Shown here: positions 8,243-17,407 of the stretch, piece after piece | How the letters are laid out: every line of letters starts with the position of its first letter | Position numbering within the stretch: position 1 is the first letter of the stretch | DNA from: Paenibacillus aceti | GTDB lineage: Bacteria; Bacillota; Bacilli; Paenibacillales; Paenibacillaceae | Length of the DNA: 64,000 nucleotides | Direction of reading: 5' to 3' | NCBI RefSeq assembly: GCF_003614185.1 | Contig: NZ_KZ987724.1 | Span: forward strand, 1,899,360-1,963,359 | Program-made: the position numbers and the translations under genes | The notes under the pieces: generated by a model | What the model saw: the letters and a program-made list of their open reading frames with translations, nothing else | The model's database searches: none | What the model was told of the DNA's origin: nothing

Positions 8243-9541
8243 TTAACGAGTGAGAAGGCCTTCAAAGGCTGCTTGCGCTTCGAAGCGAATGCGCTCTTCA
8301 TCCAGCGTCAGGCACTCCCCGTGGCGAATCACTTGCTTGCCGTCCACCCATACATGCTCGACATCCTTAGCACCTGCTGAATAGACGATATGTGAAATAT
8401 AATCCGTCTGCGGCAAGAAATGAGCCTGATCCGTGTTGACAGCGATCATATCCGCCTTCATTCCCGCAGCCAATTTGCCGACTTGGTTAAGATAGAGCGA
8501 TTTCGCCCCATATTCTGTGCCCATACGCAGCGCCTCCAGAGCAGGAACCGCCGTCGGGTCACCGGACACCCCTTTATGGATCAGAGCAGCCAGCCGAATC
8601 TCTTCGAACATATCGAGATTATTGTTGCTTGCCGGTCCATCCGTTCCGAGCGACACAGTAACGCCCGCTTTGAGCAGTTCAGGAACCCGTGCGACTCCGC
8701 TAGCTAGCTTAAGGTTACTGCCTGGATTATGTGAGACAGCTACGTTGTGAGCAGCCAGAATCTCAATCTCTTCATCCGTCAGATGCACCGCATGTGCTAC
8801 CAGAGACGGCCGAGAGAAGAAGCCGAGATTAAGTAGATGTTGAACAGGACGAACACCGTACTGATCAACATTTTGCTGAACCTCCGCCTTCGTCTCAGAC
8901 ATATGCGTATGCAGTGGCAAATCGAGGTCATGTGCTGCTTGGACGAACTTCTCGATATAGTCAGGAGGGCAGGTATACGGAGCGTGCGGCGACATCATCG
9001 TAGTGATCCGTCCATCTGCCTTACCGTGCCAATCACGGGCAATACGTATCGCTTCTTGCAATTTCTGAGCTTGTACTTCAGGCGGGCACAGGCCGATTAC
9101 GCCGCGCATCAATACAGCGCGAATGCCTGATTCCTCAACCACCTTGCCGACTTGGTCCATATGATCATACATATCCAGGAAGGTCGTAGTACCTCCCTTA
9201 AGCATTTCCAGCACGGACAGAGCGGTTCCCCGATACACATCCTCAGCGGTAAATTTCGCTTCCATCGGCCACATTTTTTGCTCTAGCCATTCCTGCAGGA
9301 CCATATCATCTCCATAGCCGCGGAGCAAGGACATCGCCGTATGCCCATGAGAATTGATCAGTCCGGGCATGAAGAGCAATCCTTTGCCATCATAGGTCTC
9401 AGCGCCTTCAACGCCTTCAGGACGCTCTTCACCAATATAAGAGATCGTATCGCCTTCAATGAGCATATAGCCCTGGACGATCGGCTGCTCTTCATTAAGA
9501 ACTACAAAAGTACCATTTTTAACTAAACATTTCCGACTCAT
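8243..9541 (-). CDS. Amidohydrolase, MtaD-like (5-methylthioadenosine/S-adenosylhomocysteine deaminase family)
   Basis: Zinc-dependent deaminase of the amidohydrolase superfamily, expected to deaminate methylthioadenosine, S-adenosylhomocysteine or a similar purine side product. The metal motif NSHGHTAM gives His65 and His67; later ligands are in DLPLHTHMSETKAE, VAHAVHLTDEEI and SLGTDGPASNNNLDMFEEIR. The start at 9541 (432 aa) fits the family length. It lies 7 bases after the rex stop, with AAAGGA in the end of rex acting as ribosome-binding site; an upstream in-frame start at 9580 would overlap rex. Exact substrate is not decided by sequence. Confidence 0.85.
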   Translation of the reverse strand: MSRKCLVKNGTFVVLNEEQPIVQGYMLIEGDTISYIGEERPEGVEGAETYDGKGLLFMPGLINSHGHTAMSLLRGYGDDMVLQEWLEQKMWPMEAKFTAEDVYRGTALSVLEMLKGGTTTFLDMYDHMDQVGKVVEESGIRAVLMRGVIGLCPPEVQAQKLQEAIRIARDWHGKADGRITTMMSPHAPYTCPPDYIEKFVQAAHDLDLPLHTHMSETKAEVQQNVDQYGVRPVQHLLNLGFFSRPSLVAHAVHLTDEEIEILAAHNVAVSHNPGSNLKLASGVARVPELLKAGVTVSLGTDGPASNNNLDMFEEIRLAALIHKGVSGDPTAVPALEALRMGTEYGAKSLYLNQVGKLAAGMKADMIAVNTDQAHFLPQTDYISHIVYSAGAKDVEHVWVDGKQVIRHGECLTLDEERIRFEAQAAFEGLLTR

Positions 9542-9548
9542 TTTCCAG

Positions 9549-10181
9549 TTATTCCTTTCCACCTTGTAAATAGTAAGCAAGACTAATCAAGTCTGTTGTG
9601 AAATCTGCCGCATGGATACGCACGCCAGACGGAACCTTCAGGATCGTAGGCGCAAAGTTCAGGATCGCTTCGATTCCCGCTGCGACGAGCTGATCAGCGA
9701 CACGCTGCGCTTCCACATCAGGAACCGTAATAATTCCGATCTTAATATGTTTGTCTCTTACGGTCTTCTCCAGCTCATCGATCGGCTGGATCGTAATATC
9801 CTTGACCTTCTGGCCCACTTTATCGGGAGAGTCATCGAAGATCGCAATGATCCGCATATTATCCTTGACGTAAGTATTATAGTTGGACAAGGCTTGTCCC
9901 AGATTACCGGCTCCGACAAGAGCTACATTAATCTGTTGATCCAGATTTAGAATTTGCCGTATTTTCTCAATCAAATAAGAGACATCATACCCGATCCCCT
10001 TGCGGCCGAAATCGCCAAAATAAGCGAGATCCTTGCGAATCTGCGCCGGATTCAGATCCAGCTTCTGTCCGAGCTCCTGGGAAGAAACCGTCAAGACCTC
10101 GCGATGACTTAATTCATTAAGGAACCGCAGGTATACAGGCAATCTGCGTACAACCGCATCCGAAATTTTATCTGATTTCAT
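9549..10181 (-). CDS. rex: Redox-sensing transcriptional repressor Rex
   Basis: Senses the NADH/NAD+ ratio and represses fermentation and respiration genes when NADH is low. The 210-aa protein has an N-terminal winged helix (about 10-75: VVRRLPVYLRFLNEL through KDLAYFGDFGRKGIGY) and a Rossmann domain with VALVGAGNLGQAL. The C-terminal domain-swapped helix is present (HAADFTTDLISLAYYLQ). It is followed closely by the amidohydrolase gene. Good Rex operators were not seen in the window, although qcrABC and ackA would be plausible targets. Confidence 0.95.
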   Translation of the reverse strand: MKSDKISDAVVRRLPVYLRFLNELSHREVLTVSSQELGQKLDLNPAQIRKDLAYFGDFGRKGIGYDVSYLIEKIRQILNLDQQINVALVGAGNLGQALSNYNTYVKDNMRIIAIFDDSPDKVGQKVKDITIQPIDELEKTVRDKHIKIGIITVPDVEAQRVADQLVAAGIEAILNFAPTILKVPSGVRIHAADFTTDLISLAYYLQGGKE

Positions 10182-10214
10182 ATATTTTCCTCCTACAGGT
10201 GCAATTCGAAGAAA

Positions 10215-13076
10215 TTACGACTCTTCGTTATCGTCTAGCCATTCCGAAATACGAGGGACCATCTGTGCTAATGTCATATGTTCCATCTTCGGTCCCGGCA
10301 AAGAATACAGGAAGTATTTCCCATAGTAAGATTCCAAGATGCGAGTGTCATATACGACGACAATACCTCGATCTGCTGATGAACGGACAAGACGTCCGAA
10401 CCCTTGTTTGAAGCGGATGACCGCCTGTGGCACAGACAGCTTCATAAAAGGATTCTTCTTCTCCCGCTGCAGCCGCTCACTCTTTGCCTCGACCAACGGG
10501 TGACTCGGCGGCTGAAACGGCAAGCGGACGATCGCCAGGCTGGTCAGCGCTTCACCGGGAATATCCACCCCTTCCCAGAAACTGCTCGTTCCCAGCAACA
10601 CCGAAGCCTGCTGTCCTTGAAAGCGACGGGTCAGCTTCGTTCGGCTACCGCTATCCATCCCTTGTCCGATCACAATGATGCCCTCGTCAGCGAGGCGCTC
10701 TTTGAGCGGATCATATACCTGCCTGAGCATGCGATAGGAAGTAAATAGCACCAGCATACGCCCTTTGGTTACAACAGCAGTGTCCGCTAAAGATTTCACA
10801 AGCGTCTGAACGAAGTAATCATCGCCGACACTCCCCTTAACGCTCGGAAAATCCCGAGGGATGACCACTAACGCCTGCTCCCGATAATTGAACGGGGAGG
10901 GCAGCATCGCGGTCATGAGCCTGTCAGCGCTATCCGCTTCCTGCAGACCTAGCTGGTCGATCACATATTGGAAGGATTTATCTACCGTTAAAGTGGCGGA
11001 TGTCATCACTACACTCTTTTTCTTGTCGAAGAAATACGACTTCAATTGGCTGCTGACATCGATCGGAACTGCAAATAATTGCAATGAACGATTGCGATAG
11101 TTCCCATTGGCTTCGAGCCAATAAACCGTATTCTCATCCTCCAGCTTCATGAAGAAGCGAAGCGTATCGCGCTCCTTGGCCAAATCCTTGAATAATCCGC
11201 TAATATCCGTCAACAGGTTCTCCGAACCATAATCATCCTGTTCCTCACGGAGTTCAGTCAGCATCCGCTCTCCTTTGCGGAGAATGTCCCCTAATGTAAT
11301 AAATATCGAATTCTCTAATGTAGTAAGAGCATCCCAGGCTTTGGGCTTCTTATCCGGCAGAAGCCGGTTGACGAACTGTCCCGGATCTCCGGGAGCCGCA
11401 TCCGATCGCTCCGACATTAAAGCAAACAGCATTTCACTTAATTTGTCCCAATTCTCCTTCACTTCGATCAGAGAAGGATACAGGTCATTGATCACCGATA
11501 TCCATTTCATCGCCGCATCGGTTCCCGCTTGCTGGAGCAGAGTATGCAGGGCTGGAAGCTGCCCTGTCTTGCTGTCCTTGAACAGACGGGTAAGCGTATG
11601 GACGACAGAGAAGTATTTCAGCTGCAGGCCGAGATGCTTGCCCGCGACCTCTTCAAGATGATGGGCTTCATCGATGACCAAGCGTTCATAGCCCGGCAAG
11701 AGCTGATGTCCGGCCTGTATGTCGGTGAACAGCTTCGAATGATTCGTAATGACTACGTCGGCCACACCCGCTTCATGTTTGGCCCGGTGATAGAAGCATT
11801 TGCGGAACCATGGGCAAGAACGTCCCAGACAGGAATCCGAATCACTGGCGACGGTTTCCCAGAAGTCTCCGCCCCGATTTCCAAGATTGAGTTCCTCATC
11901 ATCTCCAGTCTCCGTCAGGGCAAGCCATACGATCATTTGCGCAGCAGTCATCACCTCTTCTTTAGGGGATGCAAAGTCTCTTCTATTTATTTTATGTTCA
12001 AATTTGCGCAAACACAAATAGTGTTGCCTACCTTTGAAGATGGCCGCCCGGAACGGAAAAGACACCACTTCCGTCAATAAAGGAAGGTCCCGTTCTCTGA
12101 GCTGCTCCTGCAAATTGATCGTATGCGTGCTGATCATGACCTTCTCATCCTGCTTCACGCTCTGATAAATCGCGGGCAGAAGATAACCGAGGGATTTCCC
12201 GGTGCCGGTGCCGGCTTCGATGAGCAGATGCTTGTCCTCCGCGAAGGCCTGAATCACCTGCTCCAGCATGATACTCTGCGCTTCTCGCTCCTCATACTCA
12301 GGCAGCTTCAGGCGCAGCTGCTCCCTAACCTGCTCCATGAACTGTTCAAAGGAGATATCCTTAAGCGGATTCCCCATTTGATTCCGGGCTGGCTCAATAT
12401 CCATCCAATCTTCAATCTGCAGCGCAAATTGGCGATAGTATGTAAAGCCGTCCGGGTTGATCCCCAACTCCTGCTGCTGCTTCTGCTGCAGCATCGCGTC
12501 AAAGAACCAGGCCAGATCGCTATCCTCACGATCGAACAGATCGGACAGCCGCTGCAGCGTGAGCAGAGGCAATTGCTCGATCTCCTCCAAGCACTTCAGG
12601 AAGATCAGAGCGGTGGCAAGCGCGTCGCTATCCGCCTGATGCGGCCGATCATGCTGAACATTGAATTCCTGGGACACCAGTCCAAGCTGATAAGTCGACA
12701 GCGAAGGAAAGAATATCTTCAGGAAGTCCATCGTATCGAGAATGCGCCCCGCGAAGGGCAAATATCCCGTTTTGTCGAGCGCGCTCTGTAAATAATTGAA
12801 GTCAAAGGCCACATTATGCCCGACCAGAACTGCATCATTAAGTAATGGAACCATCTCCATCATCACTTCGTCCAGTTCAGGCGCATCTTTGACATCCTCC
12901 TCCGTGATCCCGGTCAAGCCCGTAATAAATGGAGGAATCGGGATGCCTGGTTTCACGTAGGAGCTATATACTTGAGTAATTGTCAAATCATGGTCTATAA
13001 TGGCTAGTCCTGCCTGAATGATCTCATCGGAGGACTGATTACCTGTAGTCTCAAAATCAAGTACAGCGTATTTCAT
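10215..13076 (-). CDS. dinG: DinG-type helicase with N-terminal 3'-5' exonuclease domain
   Basis: 953 aa. Residues about 1-165 are a DEDDh exonuclease (FDFETTG-like YAVLDFETTG, VGHNVAFDFNYL, RPHQADSDALAT). The rest is an XPD/DinG superfamily 2 helicase: Walker A IEAGTGTGKS, DEAHH box, motif VI GFGRLVR. Four cysteines in HYLCLRKF and CLGRSCPWFRKC look like an iron-sulfur cluster. This exonuclease-helicase fusion is the Firmicute form of DinG and is thought to act in DNA repair and removal of unusual structures. Its place after panBCD matches B. subtilis, with a TPR gene inserted. Confidence 0.93.
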   Translation of the reverse strand: MKYAVLDFETTGNQSSDEIIQAGLAIIDHDLTITQVYSSYVKPGIPIPPFITGLTGITEEDVKDAPELDEVMMEMVPLLNDAVLVGHNVAFDFNYLQSALDKTGYLPFAGRILDTMDFLKIFFPSLSTYQLGLVSQEFNVQHDRPHQADSDALATALIFLKCLEEIEQLPLLTLQRLSDLFDREDSDLAWFFDAMLQQKQQQELGINPDGFTYYRQFALQIEDWMDIEPARNQMGNPLKDISFEQFMEQVREQLRLKLPEYEEREAQSIMLEQVIQAFAEDKHLLIEAGTGTGKSLGYLLPAIYQSVKQDEKVMISTHTINLQEQLRERDLPLLTEVVSFPFRAAIFKGRQHYLCLRKFEHKINRRDFASPKEEVMTAAQMIVWLALTETGDDEELNLGNRGGDFWETVASDSDSCLGRSCPWFRKCFYHRAKHEAGVADVVITNHSKLFTDIQAGHQLLPGYERLVIDEAHHLEEVAGKHLGLQLKYFSVVHTLTRLFKDSKTGQLPALHTLLQQAGTDAAMKWISVINDLYPSLIEVKENWDKLSEMLFALMSERSDAAPGDPGQFVNRLLPDKKPKAWDALTTLENSIFITLGDILRKGERMLTELREEQDDYGSENLLTDISGLFKDLAKERDTLRFFMKLEDENTVYWLEANGNYRNRSLQLFAVPIDVSSQLKSYFFDKKKSVVMTSATLTVDKSFQYVIDQLGLQEADSADRLMTAMLPSPFNYREQALVVIPRDFPSVKGSVGDDYFVQTLVKSLADTAVVTKGRMLVLFTSYRMLRQVYDPLKERLADEGIIVIGQGMDSGSRTKLTRRFQGQQASVLLGTSSFWEGVDIPGEALTSLAIVRLPFQPPSHPLVEAKSERLQREKKNPFMKLSVPQAVIRFKQGFGRLVRSSADRGIVVVYDTRILESYYGKYFLYSLPGPKMEHMTLAQMVPRISEWLDDNEES

Positions 13077-13163
13077 TTCTCGTTCCTAAGTCCCTTCAAT
13101 CCAGTCTCATTAACAGCATAACAGAATAAAGCCATTTTGAAAATTAACTAACATTTTAATAAA

Positions 13164-13198
13164 CAAAGCGATGCATCATAAATTATGAGTGCATCGCT
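13164..13198 (-). terminator. Intrinsic terminator after the TPR gene
   Basis: A long near-perfect hairpin (AGCGATGCA at 13167-13175 with TGCATCGCT at 13190-13198, and an inner TCATAA/TTATGA stem) is followed on the minus strand by TTTGTTTATT. It separates the TPR gene from dinG. Confidence 0.8.
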
Positions 13199-13241
13199 GG
13201 CAAGAAAAACGCTGTTAAGCTCGGCTCGATTCATTCTGGTG

Positions 13242-13877
13242 TTACATTAAGGGAGACAACTCATCTCCAAATTTCAGCTTCCCCGAGCTGTGATCGCAGG
13301 CCTGCAAATTCGCCAGCGGTTCAGGCAGCGTCGGGTCGCTCTGGTGGGCCAGCGCGAAGTATTCCTTCGCTTTCAGGCGCTTCCCCCTCTGTGCTTCGAT
13401 GCAGCCCAGCGCATTATAAATGATGGAACGCAAGCGGCTGCTGGTCGCCCGCTCCAGCACGGCAGTGAAATGCGAAGCGGCTTCGGATAATTGCTGCAAA
13501 TGCAGATGACACATCGCTAAATAAGTTCGGCCAACAAGACTGTCCGGATAACCTTGCACAACGATCTTGAACTGCTCCAGCGCCTTGGAGAACATCAGCA
13601 GCTTGTAATAGCCCTCCCCTTTTTCATAAGCATCGCATTTCATTTCAGGAAGGACATAGCTGGAAGCATCCGCTTCATTCCAATTCTCCCGGACAGAGCC
13701 CATCTTCTCTTCAAAGCTCAGCCATTCTTCAATAATTCCATCGCTCATATTCTTGAGGAGGTTCCATTTATGCGTGAGTTCCTGCTTCTGTGTTCCCTGG
13801 GCCATCGGATAAAACTTGGAGATCTCATCCAGCATTTCGTTCATTTCCGCAAACATATGTTGAAACATCATCCGCAT
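13242..13877 (-). CDS. Tetratricopeptide repeat protein, function unknown
   Basis: 211 aa. The C-terminal two thirds contains about three TPR-like helical repeats (GEGYYKLLMFSKALEQFKIVVQGYPDS; GRTYLAMCHLHLQQLSEAASHFTAVL; YNALGCIEAQRGKRLKAKEYFALAHQSDP). The N-terminal 70 residues are helical and unlike TPRs. No signal peptide or membrane helix, so cytoplasmic and probably a scaffold or binding protein. It lies between panD and dinG but has its own terminator. An ATG at 13871 is an equally good start, being better spaced from AAGGGG. Confidence 0.7.
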   Translation of the reverse strand: MRMMFQHMFAEMNEMLDEISKFYPMAQGTQKQELTHKWNLLKNMSDGIIEEWLSFEEKMGSVRENWNEADASSYVLPEMKCDAYEKGEGYYKLLMFSKALEQFKIVVQGYPDSLVGRTYLAMCHLHLQQLSEAASHFTAVLERATSSRLRSIIYNALGCIEAQRGKRLKAKEYFALAHQSDPTLPEPLANLQACDHSSGKLKFGDELSPLM

Positions 13878-13991
13878 CCCACCCCTTAAAAAATGAAATC
13901 AGTGCGAGCCTTAAGTTCATTTTTTGTTCCGGGGACGCTTTTCATTCCCGCAGGGATTAATTGCATACCGGTTAGATGGGAGTACAGCTAA

Positions 13992-14375
13992 TTAACGGAT
14001 GGTCGAATGCAATTCCTTCGAAGCTGTCTCGACCGGCTTATTATCTTCTCCGACGAAAACCACGGTCGGTTTGTAATTTCGGATCTCTTCATCAGATAAT
14101 TGCGCGTAAGAAATAATAATGACCGTATCCTCAGGTTGTACCAAGCGCGCTGCGGCTCCGTTTAAACAGATGACCCCGCTGCCTCTTGGCCCAGGGATGA
14201 CATAGGTCTCCAGACGGGCTCCATTGTTATTATTGACAATCTGTACTTTCTCATTCTCCAGAAGATCAGCAGCTTCCATCAAATCCTCATCAATCGTAAT
14301 GCTGCCGATATAATTCAGATTGGCCTCTGTTACCGTCGCGCGGTGAATTTTCGACTTCATCATCGTTCTATACAT
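13992..14375 (-). CDS. panD: Aspartate 1-decarboxylase
   Basis: Makes beta-alanine from aspartate for pantothenate synthesis. The 127-aa proenzyme is full length and carries the self-cleavage site in NYIGSITID (Gly-Ser), which yields the pyruvoyl cofactor, plus [12 protein letters not shown] and [15 protein letters not shown]. It overlaps panC by eight bases and is the last gene of panBCD. Confidence 0.96.
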   Translation of the reverse strand: MYRTMMKSKIHRATVTEANLNYIGSITIDEDLMEAADLLENEKVQIVNNNNGARLETYVIPGPRGSGVICLNGAAARLVQPEDTVIIISYAQLSDEEIRNYKPTVVFVGEDNKPVETASKELHSTIR

Positions 14376-15282
14376 GGATAGCCTCCCCCTTTCTGGTTAA
14401 CAATACATTATCGATCAGTCTCGTGGCCCCGAATTTTACGGCTACAGCGGCGAGAATCCCTCCGTGGGCTTCAAGCTCACTATTCAAGGAATTTGCCTCC
14501 TGAAGAGGTTCCATACTCGGAAAAGCCACCATCTCCACATAGTCGATCTCAGCCAGCGGCTCACTGCCAATATGATGGAACAGCTGCCCTTTTGCTTCTC
14601 CGGTGGTTATCGATTTGCCACTAGATACTTCGGCTTCCAACTGCTTCAGGCTACGGGAGAGAACCAGCGCCGCCGCGCGCTGCTCAGTGCTTAAATACAC
14701 ATTGCGTGAGCTGAGCGCCAAGCCGTCGCTCTCACGAACGATCGGGCAAGGGACAATCTCTACGTCAAAGTTCAGATCCTTGACCATCCTGGCCACCACA
14801 GCGACCTGCTGAGCATCCTTCTGCCCGAAATAGGCCCGCTGCGGGGATACAATATGAAAGAGCTTGCTGACCACCGTCGTTACACCGTCAAAATGTCCCG
14901 GACGGGAAGCTCCACATAGCAGCGAGGTAAGTTCCGCCACAGCAACCTTGGTTCTGATCGGCTGGGGATACATTTCCTCCACGCTCGGCATCAATACCGC
15001 ATCGACGCCTTCTCGCTCAGCAAGTGCCAGATCACGCTCGGCATCTCGCGGATATCGATCCAGATCTTCATTTGGCCCAAATTGAATCGGGTTCACGAAA
15101 ATGCTGAGGACGACAAGGTCATTCTCCGCCCTGGATTTCCTTAACAGACTGGCATGGCCTTCATGCAAATATCCCATCGTAGGAACCAGGCCAACCTGCA
15201 GCTCTTTGCCCTCCCTTGCAGCAGTCATACGCTGCGATTTCAGGAATTTCTTCAATTCAGGGATCTCGGTAAATACTTTCAT
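14368..15282 (-). CDS. panC: Pantothenate synthetase
   Basis: Joins pantoate and beta-alanine with ATP use. The 304-aa protein has the HIGH-like nucleotide motif [13 protein letters not shown], the pantoate site [28 protein letters not shown] and the KMSKS-like [11 protein letters not shown]. It is some 15-20 residues longer at the C-terminus than most PanC. It overlaps panB by four bases and panD by eight, showing a tightly coupled operon. Confidence 0.96.
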   Translation of the reverse strand: MKVFTEIPELKKFLKSQRMTAAREGKELQVGLVPTMGYLHEGHASLLRKSRAENDLVVLSIFVNPIQFGPNEDLDRYPRDAERDLALAEREGVDAVLMPSVEEMYPQPIRTKVAVAELTSLLCGASRPGHFDGVTTVVSKLFHIVSPQRAYFGQKDAQQVAVVARMVKDLNFDVEIVPCPIVRESDGLALSSRNVYLSTEQRAAALVLSRSLKQLEAEVSSGKSITTGEAKGQLFHHIGSEPLAEIDYVEMVAFPSMEPLQEANSLNSELEAHGGILAAVAVKFGATRLIDNVLLTRKGEAIHV

Positions 15283-16148
15283 GAATTACTTTCCGCCTTT
15301 CCTTTGCCGTACAGATTGTCCAATACTCCGTCTTCGGCGGCAAACACATGCTCTTCAGCTGGGAACTGCCGTGCTTTTACTTCCTGCACATAAGCTGTGA
15401 TGCTATTACGGATTTGCTCCCCTATATCTCCATAGGTTTTGACGAACCGCTTATTCCGATAATTTGAAGTATATTTAAGTACATCATGATAGACAAGCAC
15501 CTGACCGTCACAGCCTCTGCCAGCGCCAATGCCGATCGTCGGTATCGACAGCTGGGATGAAATATAAGCGGCCACTTCCTCGGTCACAAGCTCCAGTACG
15601 ATGCCGAATGCACCTGCTTGCTCCAGCGCTCTGGCGTCCTCAAGCAGCCGCTTGGCATCCGCTTCATCCTTGCCCTGGATTCGATACCCGCCGATCTGAT
15701 TAACCGATTGCGGCGTGAGTCCGATATGTCCTAACACCGGAACGCCGGATTGCACGATAATCTTAATCGTATCGGCGATTTCCGCTCCGCCTTCCATCTT
15801 TACAGCATGAGCATGCCCTTCTTGCATAATTCTGCGCACGCTGCCAAGTGTCTCGTTAATTCCCCCGTGATATGTCATAAACGGCATGTCAGTAACGATA
15901 AATGTGTGCTCGGCACCTCTGGCTACCGCACGGGAATGGTAGACCATATCGTCTAAGGTCACCGGAATCGTCGTATTATATCCGAGCACGACATTTCCAA
16001 GGGAATCTCCTACCAGGATCATATCTACCCCTGCTTCCTCAGCGAGCACCGCTGACGGATAATCATAGGCAGTGATCATGGAGATCGGTTCCCCTTCCTG
16101 CTTCATCCGTTTCATTTTCACAATATTTAATGCATGTTTTCCAGCCAT
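15279..16148 (-). CDS. panB: 3-methyl-2-oxobutanoate hydroxymethyltransferase
   Basis: First committed step of pantothenate synthesis: ketoisovalerate plus methylene-tetrahydrofolate gives ketopantoate. Signatures: MITAYDYPSAVLAEEAGVDMILVGDSLGNVVLG, DMPFMTYH, VKMEGG, GHIGLTPQS and IGIGAGRGCDGQVLV. The ATG at 16148 (289 aa) is chosen over in-frame codons up to 16205: AAAGGGAG sits eight bases upstream and the upstream codons are part of the leader RNA. Transcription probably passes through the regulated leader described separately. Confidence 0.95.
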   Translation of the reverse strand: MAGKHALNIVKMKRMKQEGEPISMITAYDYPSAVLAEEAGVDMILVGDSLGNVVLGYNTTIPVTLDDMVYHSRAVARGAEHTFIVTDMPFMTYHGGINETLGSVRRIMQEGHAHAVKMEGGAEIADTIKIIVQSGVPVLGHIGLTPQSVNQIGGYRIQGKDEADAKRLLEDARALEQAGAFGIVLELVTEEVAAYISSQLSIPTIGIGAGRGCDGQVLVYHDVLKYTSNYRNKRFVKTYGDIGEQIRNSITAYVQEVKARQFPAEEHVFAAEDGVLDNLYGKGKAESNS

Positions 16149-16203
16149 ATTCACATCTCCCTTTGGTATGGGTCGTTTCGACGCGGCAGCACTCGAACAC
16201 AAC

Positions 16204-16234
16204 AAAAAAACCTTTTAGTTACGTACTAAAAAGG
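16204..16234 (-). terminator. Attenuator terminator in the panB leader
   Basis: On the minus strand a hairpin (16234-16211, CCTTTTT-AGT with ACTAAAAGG, one bulged base) runs straight into seven T residues (16210-16204). It lies about 55 bases before the panB start and after a plausible promoter, so it would stop transcription before the operon unless prevented. That places it as the expression platform of the leader. Confidence 0.8.
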
Positions 16235-16401
16235 TCCGATTCCAAAGAAGAGTCACTTTCGATCGTCCCTTCTGTCTCGGTCCCTTCGGCTCAGAGCAGA
16301 ATCCAACGCAATCTGACAGTTATTCACTTATCCTTAAATCTGCTAACGCCATGCAATACCGCTCGAAAGAGTGCAGCTCGGTCTGGCCGATGCCGCCTCC
16401 T
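16235..16401 (-). ncRNA. panB leader RNA with pan-motif-like hairpin
   Basis: The stretch between birA and panB is a structured leader. Near its 5' end, 16399-16369 folds into one hairpin: GAG-GCGGC, a bulged A, UCGG, five-base loop, CCGA, GCUGC, a second bulged A, CUC. A hairpin with two conserved bulged adenosines in front of panB is how the 'pan' candidate riboregulator motif is described. A second region (about 16318-16270) can pair CUGUC with GACAG around a UUGG/CCGA stem. The leader ends in an intrinsic terminator. No T-box sequence (AGGGTGGNACCGCG) is present. Identity as the pan motif is from memory of its shape. Confidence 0.55.
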
Positions 16402-16407
16402 GCGATC

Positions 16408-16436
16408 AGTATAACAAATTATTTTTCATTTTTCAT
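16408..16436 (-). promoter_or_regulatory. Candidate sigma-A promoter of panBCD
   Basis: -35 ATGAAA (16436-16431), 17-base spacer, -10 TATACT (16413-16408) with TTG just ahead. The -35 overlaps the birA stop. It would start the panB leader RNA near 16401, right before its first hairpin. Confidence 0.45.
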
Positions 16437-17407
16437 CTACCAAGTTGTATTTCCCCTGAGAAAATTGTCCGGGCCTTCCCATGATCATCTGTCATCAGCA
16501 ATGCACCCGTAGAATCCAGCCCGGTAGCAAGCCCGCCTAGCTCCCCTTCCGGCGTCCTGATCTTCACCCGCTGACCGATCGTCACGGATAAGGCTTCCCA
16601 TAAATGACTGATCGGAGCAAAGCCCTCCTGCTTGTACAAATCGTATAACTGCTCCAGCTCATGCATGATCTCAGCGATCAGCTTCGCTCGGTCCTGTCGG
16701 GCCCCACTCTCGATTCGTAAGGATGTCGCCACGCTGCGCAGCTCCTCAGGGATATCTTCCTGCTGCAGATTAACATCTATTCCAATGCCGACAATGCAAT
16801 ACTTGAGCAGTTCATCCTCGCTGATCGATTCAACCAGAATCCCGCACAGCTTCTTCCCCTGAACGAGCAGATCATTCGGCCATTTAATGCCGACATCGGC
16901 TCCGCTCACCTTCCGCATCGCCCGGCAAACCGCGACTGCGGTTAACAGCGTCAGCTGGGCAGCAAAAACGATCGGCTGCCCCGGCCTTAGCAGCAGGCTC
17001 ATCCAGATGCCTTGTCCGGCTGGAGAATACCATTTGCGGCCATGTCTGCCACGGCCGAGGGTCTGCTCCTCAGCGATCACTAGCGTCCCTTCAGACGCCC
17101 CCTGCTCAGCCAACTTGCGAAGCTCCTCCTGGGTCGTCTTCACGACCTCCAGAACATAGAGCGGCTGCCCGAACGCCTTGGTTCGCAATTGGGATAACAC
17201 CTCGGCGCTCTGGATACGCTCCGGCGTATGAACGAGCCGGTATCCCTTGCGTGAGACTGCTTCAAATTCATACCCCTCCTGCCGCAGCTTATTAATTTGC
17301 TTCCAGACCGCGGTCCGGCTGATCGACAAGCGGCGGCTCAGCTCTTCACCGGAAATATATTCTCCCTGATGACCCCGCAGCATCTCTAATAAACGGTTAG
17401 ATTCCAT
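16433..17407 (-). CDS. birA: Bifunctional biotin--[acetyl-CoA-carboxylase] ligase / biotin operon repressor
   Basis: Attaches biotin to the carboxyl carrier protein and, with biotinyl-AMP, represses biotin genes. The 324-aa protein has an N-terminal winged helix (about 1-60: GEELSRRLSISRTAVWKQINKLRQEGYEF), then the ligase core with the adenylate loop GRGRHGRKWYSP, and KWPNDLLVQGKKLCGILVE, and a C-terminal SH3-like domain. The helix-turn-helix shows it is the repressor type. It overlaps the end of cca by 11 bases. Confidence 0.95.
   Translation of the reverse strand: MESNRLLEMLRGHQGEYISGEELSRRLSISRTAVWKQINKLRQEGYEFEAVSRKGYRLVHTPERIQSAEVLSQLRTKAFGQPLYVLEVVKTTQEELRKLAEQGASEGTLVIAEEQTLGRGRHGRKWYSPAGQGIWMSLLLRPGQPIVFAAQLTLLTAVAVCRAMRKVSGADVGIKWPNDLLVQGKKLCGILVESISEDELLKYCIVGIGIDVNLQQEDIPEELRSVATSLRIESGARQDRAKLIAEIMHELEQLYDLYKQEGFAPISHLWEALSVTIGQRVKIRTPEGELGGLATGLDSTGALLMTDDHGKARTIFSGEIQLGR

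Noticed and set aside
16149-16401. Possible T-box before panB
   Set aside because: The GAAGGGACCGAG stretch only loosely resembles a T-box and no specifier stem could be built.
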